From positions 1 to 64,000 of the forward strand of contig JADJPH010000035.1 of NCBI GenBank assembly GCA_016713335.1: 64,000 nt of DNA, in the 5' to 3' direction. A program made the translations under genes and the position numbers. Below are positions 42,012-51,263 of this stretch, piece by piece. Within the stretch, counting starts at the first letter, position 1. Every line of letters begins with the position of its first letter. Below the pieces are notes generated by a model. It saw nothing but the letters and a program-made list of their open reading frames with translations. It had not been told where the DNA came from and did no database searches. The DNA comes from Candidatus Fredericiella danica (GTDB lineage Bacteria; Chloroflexota; Anaerolineae; Caldilineales; Caldilineaceae).

Positions 42012-43688
42012 CTAGTATTGCAGGTTCCAGCGACCGGAGCCGTCGGGGTCGGGGACAAAATAGAGCCAGAGATCGCGGAGTTGGTCTTTGTCGATCAAAA
42101 AGAGCGCATTGCCGGACAATCCACGCCACGGGGTGCTGGCGCTGAAGGCCACTTCACCGGGATAGACGAGCATGGTGATGGCGTCGCCGGGATTCAGATC
42201 CCATTCACCGCTCAGATTTTCGGTCTCAGGCCGGTATTTCTGATCGAGCGTGAAGCGCATCACCTGGTCGAAGCCGTTGTGGACAACGATTCTGGCCAGC
42301 CCGGCTGGAATATTGTTGGCCGGCGTTGGCTCCGCGGTGGGCGTGTCGGTGGCAGCGTCGGTTGGCGCCGCTTCACCGTCCGGGACGGGCGCTTCCGTGA
42401 CGTCGATGACCGGTTCGACCGGGGTCTCTATGGTGACTTCACCAGGTGATTCTTCTTGCTCGATGGGCGCGGTGGCTACAGCCACTAGCGGCTCGACCGT
42501 CGCTGCAACGACTACGACCGGCTCGGGTGTCGGCGTCGGCACGATTGCCGCAATGGCGCCAATGACCGGCAAGGCGGCAACGTCACCCGTGCAGACAATG
42601 AAGTCAGGGTTTGAAGTCACCCAGCCATCGGTGGCGATCCGCGATGAAACCTGTAGCCACTGGCGCGTCGGTTCGACGCCAACGACCGTGACCGTCGCCG
42701 GTTCGGCTTCGGTGCCGCGGATCTTGGCTACGATTGGGAATTCCAATCCAGCACCGCCACGGACATTCAGCGTCGGCACGAGCAGGCGACATACCAATTG
42801 GGGCGGCTGTTTGACAGTTTCGCCACTACTGGCGACGACGCCTTCCAGATCAAAATTAGTGAGCAGCGTATTGCTGGGACCGGCCGTCTCCGTCTTTACC
42901 AGTGCATAGTAGTAGCCGGCTTCAATGGCTTGCGGCGCCCACTCGCAGGTCGCCTGGTCGCCCAGGGTGACGCAATTACGTAGATTCACGATCACGGGCG
43001 TATCCGCGGCGGCAACCGGGAACTCCTGCACCGCGGATGGCGGCAACTCGTGCAGTTCGTTGTTGACGATGACCGACTCGGCGGCGCCGGTGCGGTTCTG
43101 CACCCAAACCTGGTTCGAGGGGGGGGCGCCGGCCTCGCGTAAGAAGAGACTGACCGTCTTGCCGACTTCGGCGCCTGTCACGACTTCATAGAAACCGTTC
43201 TCCTGTAATAGATACGGGTCCCAGAAGCAGGCGTCGCTCGCCTGTTCGGCGGCGTCGCAATTGAACAGATTGAGCACCGCCGTGGTGCGGGGCAGGGTAA
43301 GGCCCAGCGAGCGTTGAGCGGTGACTTCGTAGGTCTGGCCTTCGATAAAGAAGCGCACGGCCAGGTCAGTACGATTTGCCACGATCGTGCCTGAGAGCGC
43401 ACCGGCGAAGGCTGCGTCATCAACCGATGGCGCCACAGTCGCGGTGACGACCGGCGAAGGCTGTAGCGCAGTCACGGTCGCGGTCGGCTGTGCGGACGGC
43501 GTTATCGCCGGCTGCGCTGGTTCGCCGGTTGTGGCGTCAGTCTGCGCTGGAGGCGCCGGCTTTGCGCTCGTTTGTTGTGAGATGGACGGTGGGGCGGCGG
43601 CATGCGCCGCGGCTGGGCCGAGCGCCGTCATGAGTTGTGTGATCAGCGCAAAGGATGTGGCCGAGAGAAAAATGCGGACTAGTTTCAT
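42012..43688 (-). CDS. Secreted protein with bacterial SH3-like domain
   Basis: 558 aa. The signal peptide MKLVRIFLSATSFALITQLM (cleavage near AHAAA) is followed by a Pro/Thr/Ala-rich linker, DUF4397-like beta-segments with repeated cysteine pairs (VLNLFNCDAAEQASDACFWD, VNLRNCVTLGDQATCEW), and an SH3b domain (VPTLNVRGGAGLEFPIVAKI ... GWVTSNPDF). After a second disordered PTE-rich linker there is a C-terminal beta-domain ending DGSGRWNLQY. SH3b domains often bind cell-wall or other extracellular polymers. The start codon lacks a good ribosome-binding site. The hairpin at 41947 ends the transcript. Confidence 0.75.
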   Translation of the reverse strand: MKLVRIFLSATSFALITQLMTALGPAAAHAAAPPSISQQTSAKPAPPAQTDATTGEPAQPAITPSAQPTATVTALQPSPVVTATVAPSVDDAAFAGALSGTIVANRTDLAVRFFIEGQTYEVTAQRSLGLTLPRTTAVLNLFNCDAAEQASDACFWDPYLLQENGFYEVVTGAEVGKTVSLFLREAGAPPSNQVWVQNRTGAAESVIVNNELHELPPSAVQEFPVAAADTPVIVNLRNCVTLGDQATCEWAPQAIEAGYYYALVKTETAGPSNTLLTNFDLEGVVASSGETVKQPPQLVCRLLVPTLNVRGGAGLEFPIVAKIRGTEAEPATVTVVGVEPTRQWLQVSSRIATDGWVTSNPDFIVCTGDVAALPVIGAIAAIVPTPTPEPVVVVAATVEPLVAVATAPIEQEESPGEVTIETPVEPVIDVTEAPVPDGEAAPTDAATDTPTAEPTPANNIPAGLARIVVHNGFDQVMRFTLDQKYRPETENLSGEWDLNPGDAITMLVYPGEVAFSASTPWRGLSGNALFLIDKDQLRDLWLYFVPDPDGSGRWNLQY

Positions 43689-43954
43689 AGTTATTCTATC
43701 AGGTCCGTGGCGATGGGCAGGTTGGCAGAGATGGTTGGATATCCCATCAAGCTATCTTACGCAGCTTTTGGTTTCGATGCTGCGCGGCCTACCTACACTC
43801 TCGCGACGGCGAAGCTACAAAGTACCAACGCCGCCGGCGCCCCGGACGTTCCAAAAGATCGTGAGATGACATCTGCATCGATGGGCAAGCAATCCGGAGT
43901 GTCAAATCAACAGGAAAAATCAATAGAAAAAGTCATTCAGAAATGTCAATAAGA
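43689..43954. other. Intergenic region, nothing recognised
   Basis: About 270 bp between the SH3-domain gene start and the rpmG terminator. No tRNA cloverleaf, conserved frame or strong promoter could be made out. It should hold the promoter of the minus-strand SH3-domain gene. Confidence 0.4.
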
Positions 43955-43982
43955 AAAGCGCAAGGCGTTGACCCTGCGCTTT
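43955..43982 (-). terminator. Intrinsic terminator of rpmG
   Basis: On the minus strand AAAGCGCAGGG, a 6-nt loop, CCTTGCGCTTT (one wobble pair), followed by TCTTATT. It lies 35 bp after the rpmG stop. Confidence 0.75.
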
Positions 43983-44017
43983 GTCTTTGCCCTCACATGG
44001 TACGCCAGAACGCGGCT

Positions 44018-44179
44018 TTACTTCGCTTCGCGATAGACAACGTGACGGCGAACGATTGGATCATACTTCTTGAATTCCAACCGGTTCGGGTCATTGCGGC
44101 GGTTCTTAGCCGACAGATACATGTGAGCACTTTCGGTGCTTTTCAGCTTAATGATCTGGCGCGGACCCTTCTTAGCCAT
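44018..44179 (-). CDS. rpmG: 50S ribosomal protein L33
   Basis: 53-aa protein reading MAKKGPRQIIKLKSTESAHM then YLSAKNRRNDPNRLEF and ending YDPIVRRHVVYREAK. This is full length for bL33, a component of the large ribosomal subunit near the E site. The four zinc-binding cysteines of the C+ form are absent, so this is the zinc-free form. AAGGAG lies 9 nt before the ATG, a near-consensus promoter lies 43 bp upstream and a terminator follows. It is an isolated housekeeping gene. Confidence 0.95.
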   Translation of the reverse strand: MAKKGPRQIIKLKSTESAHMYLSAKNRRNDPNRLEFKKYDPIVRRHVVYREAK

Positions 44180-44221
44180 GGCACACTCTCCTTCAAATCA
44201 TTCATCAATCTACAAACATTG

Positions 44222-44250
44222 AGTATAGAACAAACGGGTTAGAGGCGCAA
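44222..44250 (-). promoter_or_regulatory. Sigma-70-type promoter for rpmG
   Basis: On the minus strand TTGCGC, 17 nt, TATACT. The -10 box is a 5/6 match and the spacing ideal. It ends 43 bp before the rpmG ATG. Confidence 0.7.
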
Positions 44251-44267
44251 ATTAGCAGGATACGCAA

Positions 44268-44296
44268 TTGTTTTCTGTCCCATGTGGGGGTAGAAT
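44268..44296 (+). promoter_or_regulatory. Candidate promoter for glycogen phosphorylase
   Basis: TTGTTT (44268-44273), 17-nt spacer, TAGAAT (44291-44296). It lies 130 bp upstream of the ATG, leaving a longish leader. It is divergent from the rpmG promoter. Confidence 0.5.
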
Positions 44297-44426
44297 GGCG
44301 GGCGCGAAGGCTTTTATTGAGTTCGCACAAGATTGATGGAATGCATTCCTAGACAAGGAACCAAACCCCGCTGCAATTCCGAAGCTCGATTTCTACTTCA
44401 TCTACAAGACCGGGAGATCCTTCACA

Positions 44427-46910
44427 ATGTCGAAGACAATTGTGGCTACACGCGAAGGTGCTAGCGCGCCGGCGCCGTTTACAGAAGCTGAACTGCGCGA
44501 GGCGATCGCGGCGCGCCTCTACGATACACTGGGCAAGGCGATTCAATCCGCAAGCAAGCACGATCTCTACATGGCGCTGTCCCTCGTCATTCGGGACCTG
44601 CTCATCCGCCGTTGGCGCGAGACAACGCAGGCTCACTACGAAGCCAATCCAAAGTTTGTCTATTACCTCTCGGCTGAGTACATGTTGGGCAAGCAATTAT
44701 CCCAGAATCTGCTGTACACTAACATGACGGAAGTCGCAGAAACCACCCTCAAGTACCTTGGGTTGGACCTTCAGGAGTTTCTTGATCTAGAGGCGGAACC
44801 TGGGCTGGGGAACGGTGGCTTGGGCCGTCTGGCTGCCTGCTTTGTTGATTCGTTGGCGACGCTGGACTTTCCGGCGGTAGGCTATGGGATTCGCTATGAA
44901 TTTGGCATCTTTCGGCAGACCTTTGTGGACGGCTGGCAGGTGGAGCAGCCGGACAACTGGTTGCTGCGCGGCAATCCCTGGGAGTTCATCCAACCGGACG
45001 ACATGATCGAGGTTGGTTTTGGCGGCCACACGGAGCATTACAAGGATGAGCGAGGCCAACCGCGCGTCCGTTGGGTTCCGGCCCAGCGCGTGTTGGGCGA
45101 GCCCGCCACTACGTTGGCGCCGGGCTACAAGACCGAGACGGTGAACATCCTGCGCTTGTGGCGCGCACGGGCCGCCGAGGAATTCGATTTTCAGATGTTT
45201 GACACGGGCAACTTCGCCCGCGCGGTGGAACAGAAGATCTACTCTGAGAACATCAGCAAGGTGCTCTATCCGAATGACTTCACGCCCCAAGGACGCGAAC
45301 TGCGGTTGCGCCAGCAGTATTTCTTTGTGGCCTGTTCGCTGCGCGACGTCATTCGCCGCTTCGAGTTGCGCAACAGCGATTGGAGTACCTTCCCGGATAA
45401 GGTTGCGATCCAGTTGAACGATACGCATCCGGTGATCGCGATTCCTGAGTTGATGCGCATTCTGACAGATGAAGTGGGGTTGAGTTGGGACAGCGCGTGG
45501 AAGATCACGCAGGGCACCTTCGCCTACACATGCCATACGCTGCTGCCGGAGGCGCTCGAAAAGTGGTCGGTGGGGCTCTTTGAGTATCTGCTCCCGCGTC
45601 ACCTGGAAATTATCTATGAAGTCAATCACCGTTTCTTGGACGAGGTGCGCGCGCATTTCCCCGGTGACACCGCCCGCATTGCGCGCATGTCGTTGATCGA
45701 AGAGGGTTCGGTGCGGCAGGTGCGCATGGCGCATTTGGCGAGTGTCGGCAGCCACGCCATCAACGGTGTGGCGGAACTCCATTCACAGTTGCTGCGCGAG
45801 CAGACGTTGGTGGACTTTGCGCAACTGTATCCGCAGCGCTTCGAAAACAAGACCAACGGTGTCAGCCCCCGGCGCTTTATGGAACTGGCGAATCCGAAGC
45901 TGAGCAACCTGATCACGTCCAGGATTGGCGAAGGCTGGCTCAACCATATGGATCGGCTGCGTGAGTTGGAAGCATTCGTTGAAGACCCGGAGTTCCGCGC
46001 CGAGTGGCATGCGGTCAAGCAGCACAACAAGGGCAATCTTGCGGCGTTCCTCCATCACAGCACAGGGGTGCAGACCGACCCTGCAACCATGATGGATATC
46101 ATGGTCAAGCGTTTGCACGAATACAAGCGCCAGGTGCTGAAACTGCTGCACGTGGTGACGCTGTATCAGCGGATTCAGGAGAACCCACAGGTCGACATCG
46201 TGCCGCGCACCTTCGTGTTTGGCGCCAAGTCGGCCTCCAGCTATGCTACGGCAAAGCTCATCATCAAGCTGATCAACAGTGTGGCTGAGGTGGTGAATGC
46301 GGATCCTATTGTCGACGGGCGACTGCGGGTGGCGTATCCGGCGAATTTCAACGTCACTATCGGCCAGATCATCTACCCAGGCGCCGATCTTTCAGAACAG
46401 ATCTCGCTGGCGGGCAAGGAAGCGTCTGGCACCGGCAACATGAAATTTGCTCTCAACGGCGCCCTCACGATTGGCACGTTGGATGGCGCCAATATTGAGA
46501 TTCGTGACCTGGTTGGGCCGGAGAATTTCTTCCTGTTTGGTCTGAATGCCGACGAGGTGTTTGCGACCAAACGACATGGATACCGGCCCCTGGAGTACTA
46601 TCGTCAGAATGTGACCCTGCAGCGAGCGATCGATGCCATTGGCTCTGGCGAGTTTTCTCGGGGCGATGCGGGATTGTTCCGCCCGATCGTTGACTCGCTG
46701 CTCCATCATGATGAGTACATGGTGCTGGCGGATTATCAGGCGTACGTTGAGTGCCAGGATCAGGTGGCGCAAGTGTATCGCGATGTCGAACGCTGGACGC
46801 GCATGTCGATTCTCAATACGGCGCGCTGCGGTTTCTTCTCATCGGATCGAACGATTCGTGAATACGCGCACGATATTTGGGATGTGAAGCCAGTGGTGGT
46901 GAAGAAGTAG
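44427..46910 (+). CDS. glgP: Glycogen/starch/alpha-glucan phosphorylase (GT35)
   Basis: 827 aa, full length for the long GT35 phosphorylases. It catalyses phosphorolysis of alpha-1,4-glucan to glucose 1-phosphate in the cytosol. Visible landmarks are YYLSAEYMLGKQLSQNL, the active-site region EPGLGNGGLGRLAACF, NDTHPVIAIPELMR, FENKTNGVSPRRFM, KRLHEYKRQVLKLLH, and the pyridoxal-phosphate signature EASGTGNMKFALNG with the PLP Lys at about residue 673. Its frame is uninterrupted. The E1alpha gene follows after 16 bp, so it may be co-transcribed with the 2-oxoacid dehydrogenase genes. Confidence 0.97.
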   Translation: MSKTIVATREGASAPAPFTEAELREAIAARLYDTLGKAIQSASKHDLYMALSLVIRDLLIRRWRETTQAHYEANPKFVYYLSAEYMLGKQLSQNLLYTNMTEVAETTLKYLGLDLQEFLDLEAEPGLGNGGLGRLAACFVDSLATLDFPAVGYGIRYEFGIFRQTFVDGWQVEQPDNWLLRGNPWEFIQPDDMIEVGFGGHTEHYKDERGQPRVRWVPAQRVLGEPATTLAPGYKTETVNILRLWRARAAEEFDFQMFDTGNFARAVEQKIYSENISKVLYPNDFTPQGRELRLRQQYFFVACSLRDVIRRFELRNSDWSTFPDKVAIQLNDTHPVIAIPELMRILTDEVGLSWDSAWKITQGTFAYTCHTLLPEALEKWSVGLFEYLLPRHLEIIYEVNHRFLDEVRAHFPGDTARIARMSLIEEGSVRQVRMAHLASVGSHAINGVAELHSQLLREQTLVDFAQLYPQRFENKTNGVSPRRFMELANPKLSNLITSRIGEGWLNHMDRLRELEAFVEDPEFRAEWHAVKQHNKGNLAAFLHHSTGVQTDPATMMDIMVKRLHEYKRQVLKLLHVVTLYQRIQENPQVDIVPRTFVFGAKSASSYATAKLIIKLINSVAEVVNADPIVDGRLRVAYPANFNVTIGQIIYPGADLSEQISLAGKEASGTGNMKFALNGALTIGTLDGANIEIRDLVGPENFFLFGLNADEVFATKRHGYRPLEYYRQNVTLQRAIDAIGSGEFSRGDAGLFRPIVDSLLHHDEYMVLADYQAYVECQDQVAQVYRDVERWTRMSILNTARCGFFSSDRTIREYAHDIWDVKPVVVKK

Positions 46911-46926
46911 AGACCTTACACGCAAT

Positions 46927-47904
46927 ATGAGCAACGACATTGCAGAGAGCATTGGCAGTACACAGTTGCTGGCGATGTACCAGCGGATGGTGCTGGCGCG
47001 GCGCTTTGAAGAGACGGTCAACGATCTCTATATGCAGGGGCGCATCCCGTCCACACTTCACCTTGCCATCGGTCAGGAAGCGAGTGCTGTGGGGGTGCTC
47101 AGCGGTCTCAAAGCGGGTGACACGGTCTTCAGCACCCACAGACCGCACGCCCATGCGATTGCCCATGGCGTCTCCCCTGACGCCATGATGGCCGAACTGA
47201 TGGCAAAGGCCACAGGCACTTGCAAGGGGAAGGGTGGCTCGATGCATATCGGCGACTTTCGCCTGGGCTTCGTGCCGGCGATCGCAATCGTGGGTGGGAA
47301 CATTCCCATCGCTGCCGGGGCTGCGCTTGCCGCCAAACTCAAAGGCAGCGATGCCGTCACCGTCTGCTTCTTTGGTGATGGCGCAGCGAATGAAGGGGCC
47401 TGGCACGAAGGGTTGAATCTGGCGGCCATCTGGGACCTCCCGGTCGTCTTTGTCTGCGAGAACAATCAATACGCAGCATCCACGCCATTCCGGGAAGCCT
47501 TCCGCATCCCGGCAATTGCCGACCGCGCGGCTGCCTATGGAATGCCCGGCGTGACCGTGGATGGCAACGATGTTCTGGCCGTCTACGCCGCAGCCGGCGC
47601 GGCCATTGCCCGTGCGCGCCGCGGTGCGGGACCGACCCTGCTTGAGCTGTTGACCTATCGGCTCTGTGGTCATTCGCGCTCTGATCCTCGCACCTATCGC
47701 ACCCGCGAAGAAGAGGCCGAATGGCAGCAGCGTGATCCGATCCCGGCCTTTGCCGCGAATCTGGTCAGCCATCGCTTTGCCACCGAGGAACAACTGGCGG
47801 AAATCGACGCTGAGGTTGAAACGATCCTCGTACAGGCGATTGCCTATGCCGAGCAAAGCCCGGGACCAGCGTTAGCCGATGTTGTATACGGATTGTATGC
47901 GTGA
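46927..47904 (+). CDS. Thiamine-dependent 2-oxoacid/acetoin dehydrogenase E1 alpha subunit
   Basis: 325 aa. The thiamine diphosphate and Mg2+ motif GDGAANEGAWHEGLN...ENN, a phosphorylation-loop-like YRLCGHSRSDP, and GKGGSMHIGD are typical of PdhA/AcoA. The enzyme decarboxylates pyruvate (or cleaves acetoin) and passes the acyl group to the E2 lipoyl arm. Without biochemical data pyruvate and acetoin cannot be separated; the short heterodimeric E1 fits both. It is followed by E1 beta and E2 in the same direction. Confidence 0.9.
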   Translation: MSNDIAESIGSTQLLAMYQRMVLARRFEETVNDLYMQGRIPSTLHLAIGQEASAVGVLSGLKAGDTVFSTHRPHAHAIAHGVSPDAMMAELMAKATGTCKGKGGSMHIGDFRLGFVPAIAIVGGNIPIAAGAALAAKLKGSDAVTVCFFGDGAANEGAWHEGLNLAAIWDLPVVFVCENNQYAASTPFREAFRIPAIADRAAAYGMPGVTVDGNDVLAVYAAAGAAIARARRGAGPTLLELLTYRLCGHSRSDPRTYRTREEEAEWQQRDPIPAFAANLVSHRFATEEQLAEIDAEVETILVQAIAYAEQSPGPALADVVYGLYA

Positions 47905-47928
47905 AACACGTGATACGAGGCTTTTCCT

Positions 47929-48942
47929 ATGCCCGAATTGTCGATCGCTGAGGCATTGCGCGAGGCGCTACGCGAGGAGTTGCACCGAGACCCACGTGTC
48001 TTTCTGTTAGGTGAGGACATTGGCGTGCCCGGTGGGTTCGGCGGCGCCTTTACGGTGACCCTGGGGTTAGCGGAAGAGTTCGGGCGCGACAGGGTCCGCG
48101 ATACACCGATCTCAGAAGCGGGAATTGCGGGCGTGGCGATTGGTGCTGCGATCTGTGGTATGCGCCCTGTGGCCGATGTCCAGTACAGCGACTTTCTCTT
48201 CAACATGATGGACCAGTTGGTGAACCAGGCGGCGAAACTGCGTTACATGTCGGGCGGCACCCTGACCGTACCCATGGTCATGCGGGCGCCGGTGGGGGCG
48301 ACGGCGCGCGGTGCTCAGCACGCACAAAGTCCTGAAGCCTTTTTCACCCATGTGCCCGGTCTGAAGGTGGTGGCGCCGGCGACGGCGTATGATGCCAAGG
48401 GGCTGCTCAAGGCCGCGATCCGTGACGATAATCCAGTGCTTGTCTTCGAACATAAGTTGCTCTATGGATCCAAAGGTGCGCGCAGTGAAAAGGGCGCGGT
48501 CAGCCCACGCGGCGAGGTGCCGGCCGATGACTACATCGTTCCGATTGGGCAGGGAATTGTTCGCCGGCCGGGCACCGATGTCACGATTGTGGCTTCTCTC
48601 CTCATGTTGTATCGCGCGCTGCAAGCAGCGGAAGAACTGGCAGCGGATGGGATCGACGTTGAGGTGATCGATCCGCGTACGCTGGTGCCGTTGGATACCG
48701 CACTGATCCTGCGTTCGGTGCAGAAGACAGGGCGCCTCGTGATCGTCGAGGAAGACAATCTCACGAATGGGTGGGGCGCCGAGGTCGCAGCGCTTATGGC
48801 CGATGATGCCTTTGTCTGGCTGGACGCTCCGATCAAACGGGTGGCGGCGCCTGACACACCCCCTCCTTTTGCGCCGATTCTTGAGCAGGCGTATGTACCG
48901 AGTGTCACCCGTATTGTCGATACCGTGCGGTCAATACTGTAG
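47929..48942 (+). CDS. 2-oxoacid/acetoin dehydrogenase E1 beta subunit
   Basis: 337 aa transketolase-like protein. It starts LSIAEALREALREEL, has the E1-beta signatures FLLGEDIGVPGGFGGAF, DTPISEAGIAGVAIGAA and MRAPVGATARGAQHAQSPEA, and a C-terminal transketolase domain (VEVIDPRTLVPLD, VIVEEDNLTNGWGAE). It forms an alpha2beta2 E1 with the preceding protein, 24 bp away. E2 begins 16 bp downstream. Confidence 0.93.
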   Translation: MPELSIAEALREALREELHRDPRVFLLGEDIGVPGGFGGAFTVTLGLAEEFGRDRVRDTPISEAGIAGVAIGAAICGMRPVADVQYSDFLFNMMDQLVNQAAKLRYMSGGTLTVPMVMRAPVGATARGAQHAQSPEAFFTHVPGLKVVAPATAYDAKGLLKAAIRDDNPVLVFEHKLLYGSKGARSEKGAVSPRGEVPADDYIVPIGQGIVRRPGTDVTIVASLLMLYRALQAAEELAADGIDVEVIDPRTLVPLDTALILRSVQKTGRLVIVEEDNLTNGWGAEVAALMADDAFVWLDAPIKRVAAPDTPPPFAPILEQAYVPSVTRIVDTVRSIL

Positions 48943-48958
48943 GACGGAGGCGCCGCGG

Positions 48959-50311
48959 ATGCCATTTGAAGTGTTGATGCCGCCGTTGAGCCAGACGCTG
49001 GACACACTCGTCCTTGTCGAATGGTTGAAGCGCACCGGGGACGAGATTCGCAAGGGCGAACCGCTCTTCCTGGTGGAGTCCGACAAAGCCACGCTAGAAG
49101 TTGAATCCCCCGCGACCGGCACACTGCAGGCGATCTTGGCGGAGCCAGGATCCGAAGTGCGCGTGAAGACCCCCATTGCCCACATCATTGAGCTCGGTGA
49201 GTCCCTGCCGGCGGCATCCCCCCTGCGCATACCGGTCGCAACACCGCCAGTCACCGGCGCCAGCAGTGATGCAGGACTGGACTGGCTGCCTCCCGCACGT
49301 GCACAACGCATCAAGGCCAGCCCGCGGGCCCGTGCGCGTGCACAGGCAGCCGGCGTGGGGCTTGCCGCCGTGCCCGCCAGTGGACCCCAGGGGATGATCG
49401 TTGAGCGGGACGTGACTGCCTATCTCGCGACTCTGCCGACGCCGCCACGCGTGTCTCCGGTGGCCCGGCGCATGGCAACGGCTGAGGGCATTGATGTGGC
49501 TGCGATCGCGCAGGCGAAGCCAGGCCGGCGGATTCAGCGCGCTGACATTGTGGATGCGGTTGCCGGGGCACAGAAGCCGGCGCCGGCCGAGGCGCAGTTC
49601 GGTAACGCTGACGCCGTTGGGGGCGGCGCGCTGCGCGCCGCACTTGATCCCACCCGGCGGGTGATTGCGGCAAGGTTGCAGGCGTCGCATCAGGCGAGTG
49701 TCCCGGTTACGCTGATGCGCGAGGTGGACGCCACTGCCCTGGTGGAACTGCGCACCACAATCCTGGCCGATCTGGGTGACCAGGCGCCGCGGCCATCCTA
49801 TACGGACCTGTTTGCGCTGATTGTGGCGCGCTGTCTGTTGCAGCATCCAACCATGAACGGCACATTTGATGGTGAGATGCTGATGATTCCGGAGCATGTG
49901 CAACTTGCACTGGCAGTCGATACGCCGCGCGGCCTGGTGGCGCCGGTCATTCCGGGTGCAGATCAGTGCTCGCTGTTGACACTGGCAAACAAACGGGTCG
50001 AACTTACTGCGGCTGCGCTGGCGTCCCAACTGACGCCGGCGCAGTTGGGAGGTGGAACATTTACACTCACCAACCTCGGCGCATTGGGCGTGGACGCATT
50101 CACCCCGGTGATCAATCCACCCCAAATTGCCATCTTGGGCACAGGGCGCATACGGCCCGCGCCGGCTGTCTTCGGTGGTCAACTGGCGATCCGGCAAATG
50201 ATGATGCTCTCGCTGACTTTTGATCACCGCGTGGTGGATGGCGCGCCGGCGGCAAGGTTTTTGGGTGCGGTGGCGGAGTTTGTGGAGAAGCCGTTTAGGG
50301 TGTGGTATTGA
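48959..50311 (+). CDS. Dihydrolipoamide acyltransferase E2 component
   Basis: 450 aa. The N-terminal lipoyl domain has its lipoylated Lys43 in VESDKATLEVES. Next comes an alanine/proline linker with two peripheral-subunit-binding-like helical segments (PRARARAQAAGVGLAA and VSPVARRMATAEGIDVAAI). The C-terminal catalytic domain carries DHRVVDGAPAARFL (catalytic His at about 423). ATG 48959 is chosen because homology begins there and GGAGG lies 9 nt upstream; the frame extends back to 48767 inside the E1-beta gene. No E3 dihydrolipoamide dehydrogenase gene is in this window. The stop codon merges with an octamer repeat. Confidence 0.92.
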   Translation: MPFEVLMPPLSQTLDTLVLVEWLKRTGDEIRKGEPLFLVESDKATLEVESPATGTLQAILAEPGSEVRVKTPIAHIIELGESLPAASPLRIPVATPPVTGASSDAGLDWLPPARAQRIKASPRARARAQAAGVGLAAVPASGPQGMIVERDVTAYLATLPTPPRVSPVARRMATAEGIDVAAIAQAKPGRRIQRADIVDAVAGAQKPAPAEAQFGNADAVGGGALRAALDPTRRVIAARLQASHQASVPVTLMREVDATALVELRTTILADLGDQAPRPSYTDLFALIVARCLLQHPTMNGTFDGEMLMIPEHVQLALAVDTPRGLVAPVIPGADQCSLLTLANKRVELTAAALASQLTPAQLGGGTFTLTNLGALGVDAFTPVINPPQIAILGTGRIRPAPAVFGGQLAIRQMMMLSLTFDHRVVDGAPAARFLGAVAEFVEKPFRVWY

Positions 50312-50362
50312 GACAGGGAGACAGGGAGACAGGGAGACAGGGAGACAGGGAGACAGGGAGAC
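50310..50362. repeat. (GGAGACAG)n octamer microsatellite
   Basis: About 6.5 copies of GAGACAGG, beginning inside the TGA stop codon of the E2 gene. The junction TGAGACAGGGAGACA is the same 15 bases found at the start of the 6784-6921 tract. Confidence 0.9.
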
Positions 50363-50371
50363 GTAGCGGGG

Positions 50372-51139
50372 TTAGGCGACGATAACCTGAGCGCCGCACG
50401 CGGTGAGCGCTTGAAGGTGGTCGGCCGTCGGACGACGGTCGGTGATGACGAGTTGGGGCGGGGTGTCGGCGGGGAGGAGGGCGAAGGCGACGCGGCCGAA
50501 TTTGGTGTGATCGGCGACCAGGATGACGGTACGGGCATGTTCAATCATCAGCGCAAGGGTTGCCGCCTCAACCTGGCTATTGACCGTGAATCCCTGGGGA
50601 ACCGCAATGCCGCTCACCCCGATGATGGCAATATCAAAATAATGAAGTTTTAGCACTCGCTCCGTCACTGCGCCCGCCAACGTTCGATACCGTGCTTGCA
50701 CTTCTCCCCCGGTGCAGACGACGCGCATCCCCGGCGCTTCCGCCAACTCCAATGCAATGTCCAGCGCATTGGTCACCACCTCGCCGTGAAAGCCCAGTCC
50801 CTTCATTGCACGGGCAACCGCCAACGTCGTGGAGCCACCACTCAAGGCAACGTGCATGCCGGGCGCCACCCGACTGGCGGCTGCAAAGCCGATGCGCTCC
50901 TTGCCGGTCGGGTTGGCATCGCCTGTAGCACCTATGCTGTCAACGCCTAATGGCATCGCCGCGGCGGCGCCGTGCAAGCGTCTGAGTGCGCCGCGTTCTT
51001 CCAGCTTGCTAAGATCGCGACGCACAGTCCAGACCGACACCCGCAAGCGCTGCGCAAGGTCATCGACCGACAGCGAACCATCCTGCGAGAGCATCGACAG
51101 TAGTTTTTCCTGGCGTTGCAGGGTTTGAGATTGGGTCAT
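50372..51139 (-). CDS. DeoR-family transcriptional regulator
   Basis: 255 aa. The N-terminal DeoR helix-turn-helix reads LLSMLSQDGSLSVDDLAQRL then VSVWTVRRDLSKLEERGALR. The C-terminal DeoRC sensor domain (sugar-phosphate-isomerase fold) has ALSGGSTTLAVARAMKG and VVCTGGEVQARYRTLAG. Such proteins usually repress adjacent sugar operons and are released by a phosphorylated sugar. It is divergent from the 51264-57979 operon across a 124-bp spacer holding a good promoter. Its 3' end faces the E2 gene. Confidence 0.92.
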   Translation of the reverse strand: MTQSQTLQRQEKLLSMLSQDGSLSVDDLAQRLRVSVWTVRRDLSKLEERGALRRLHGAAAAMPLGVDSIGATGDANPTGKERIGFAAASRVAPGMHVALSGGSTTLAVARAMKGLGFHGEVVTNALDIALELAEAPGMRVVCTGGEVQARYRTLAGAVTERVLKLHYFDIAIIGVSGIAVPQGFTVNSQVEAATLALMIEHARTVILVADHTKFGRVAFALLPADTPPQLVITDRRPTADHLQALTACGAQVIVA

Positions 51140-51183
51140 TACGCCGCCTGGTGTGTCCGCGCCAAAAGCGGGCAGGTAGGAAC

Positions 51184-51212
51184 TTGAATTGCCCGATGGA
51201 CTTTGTTATACC
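51184..51212 (+). promoter_or_regulatory. Promoter candidate for the sugar-catabolic operon
   Basis: TTGAAT (51184-51189), 17-nt spacer, TATACC (51207-51212), between the divergent deoR-like and SIS genes and 51 bp before the SIS ATG. A DeoR operator is expected nearby, but I could not define one. Confidence 0.5.
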
Positions 51213-51263
51213 AGAGTGCATCAACAATGTCCGAACACTTCCATGCAAGAAAGGCATGATTCG

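Noticed and set aside
43689..44017. tRNA gene near rpmG
   Set aside because: tRNAs often lie beside rpmG, but no acceptor stem/CCA or T-loop consensus could be found here.
49094..50227. 377-codon minus-strand frame antisense to E2
   Set aside because: Shadow frame; E2 on the plus strand has all catalytic motifs.
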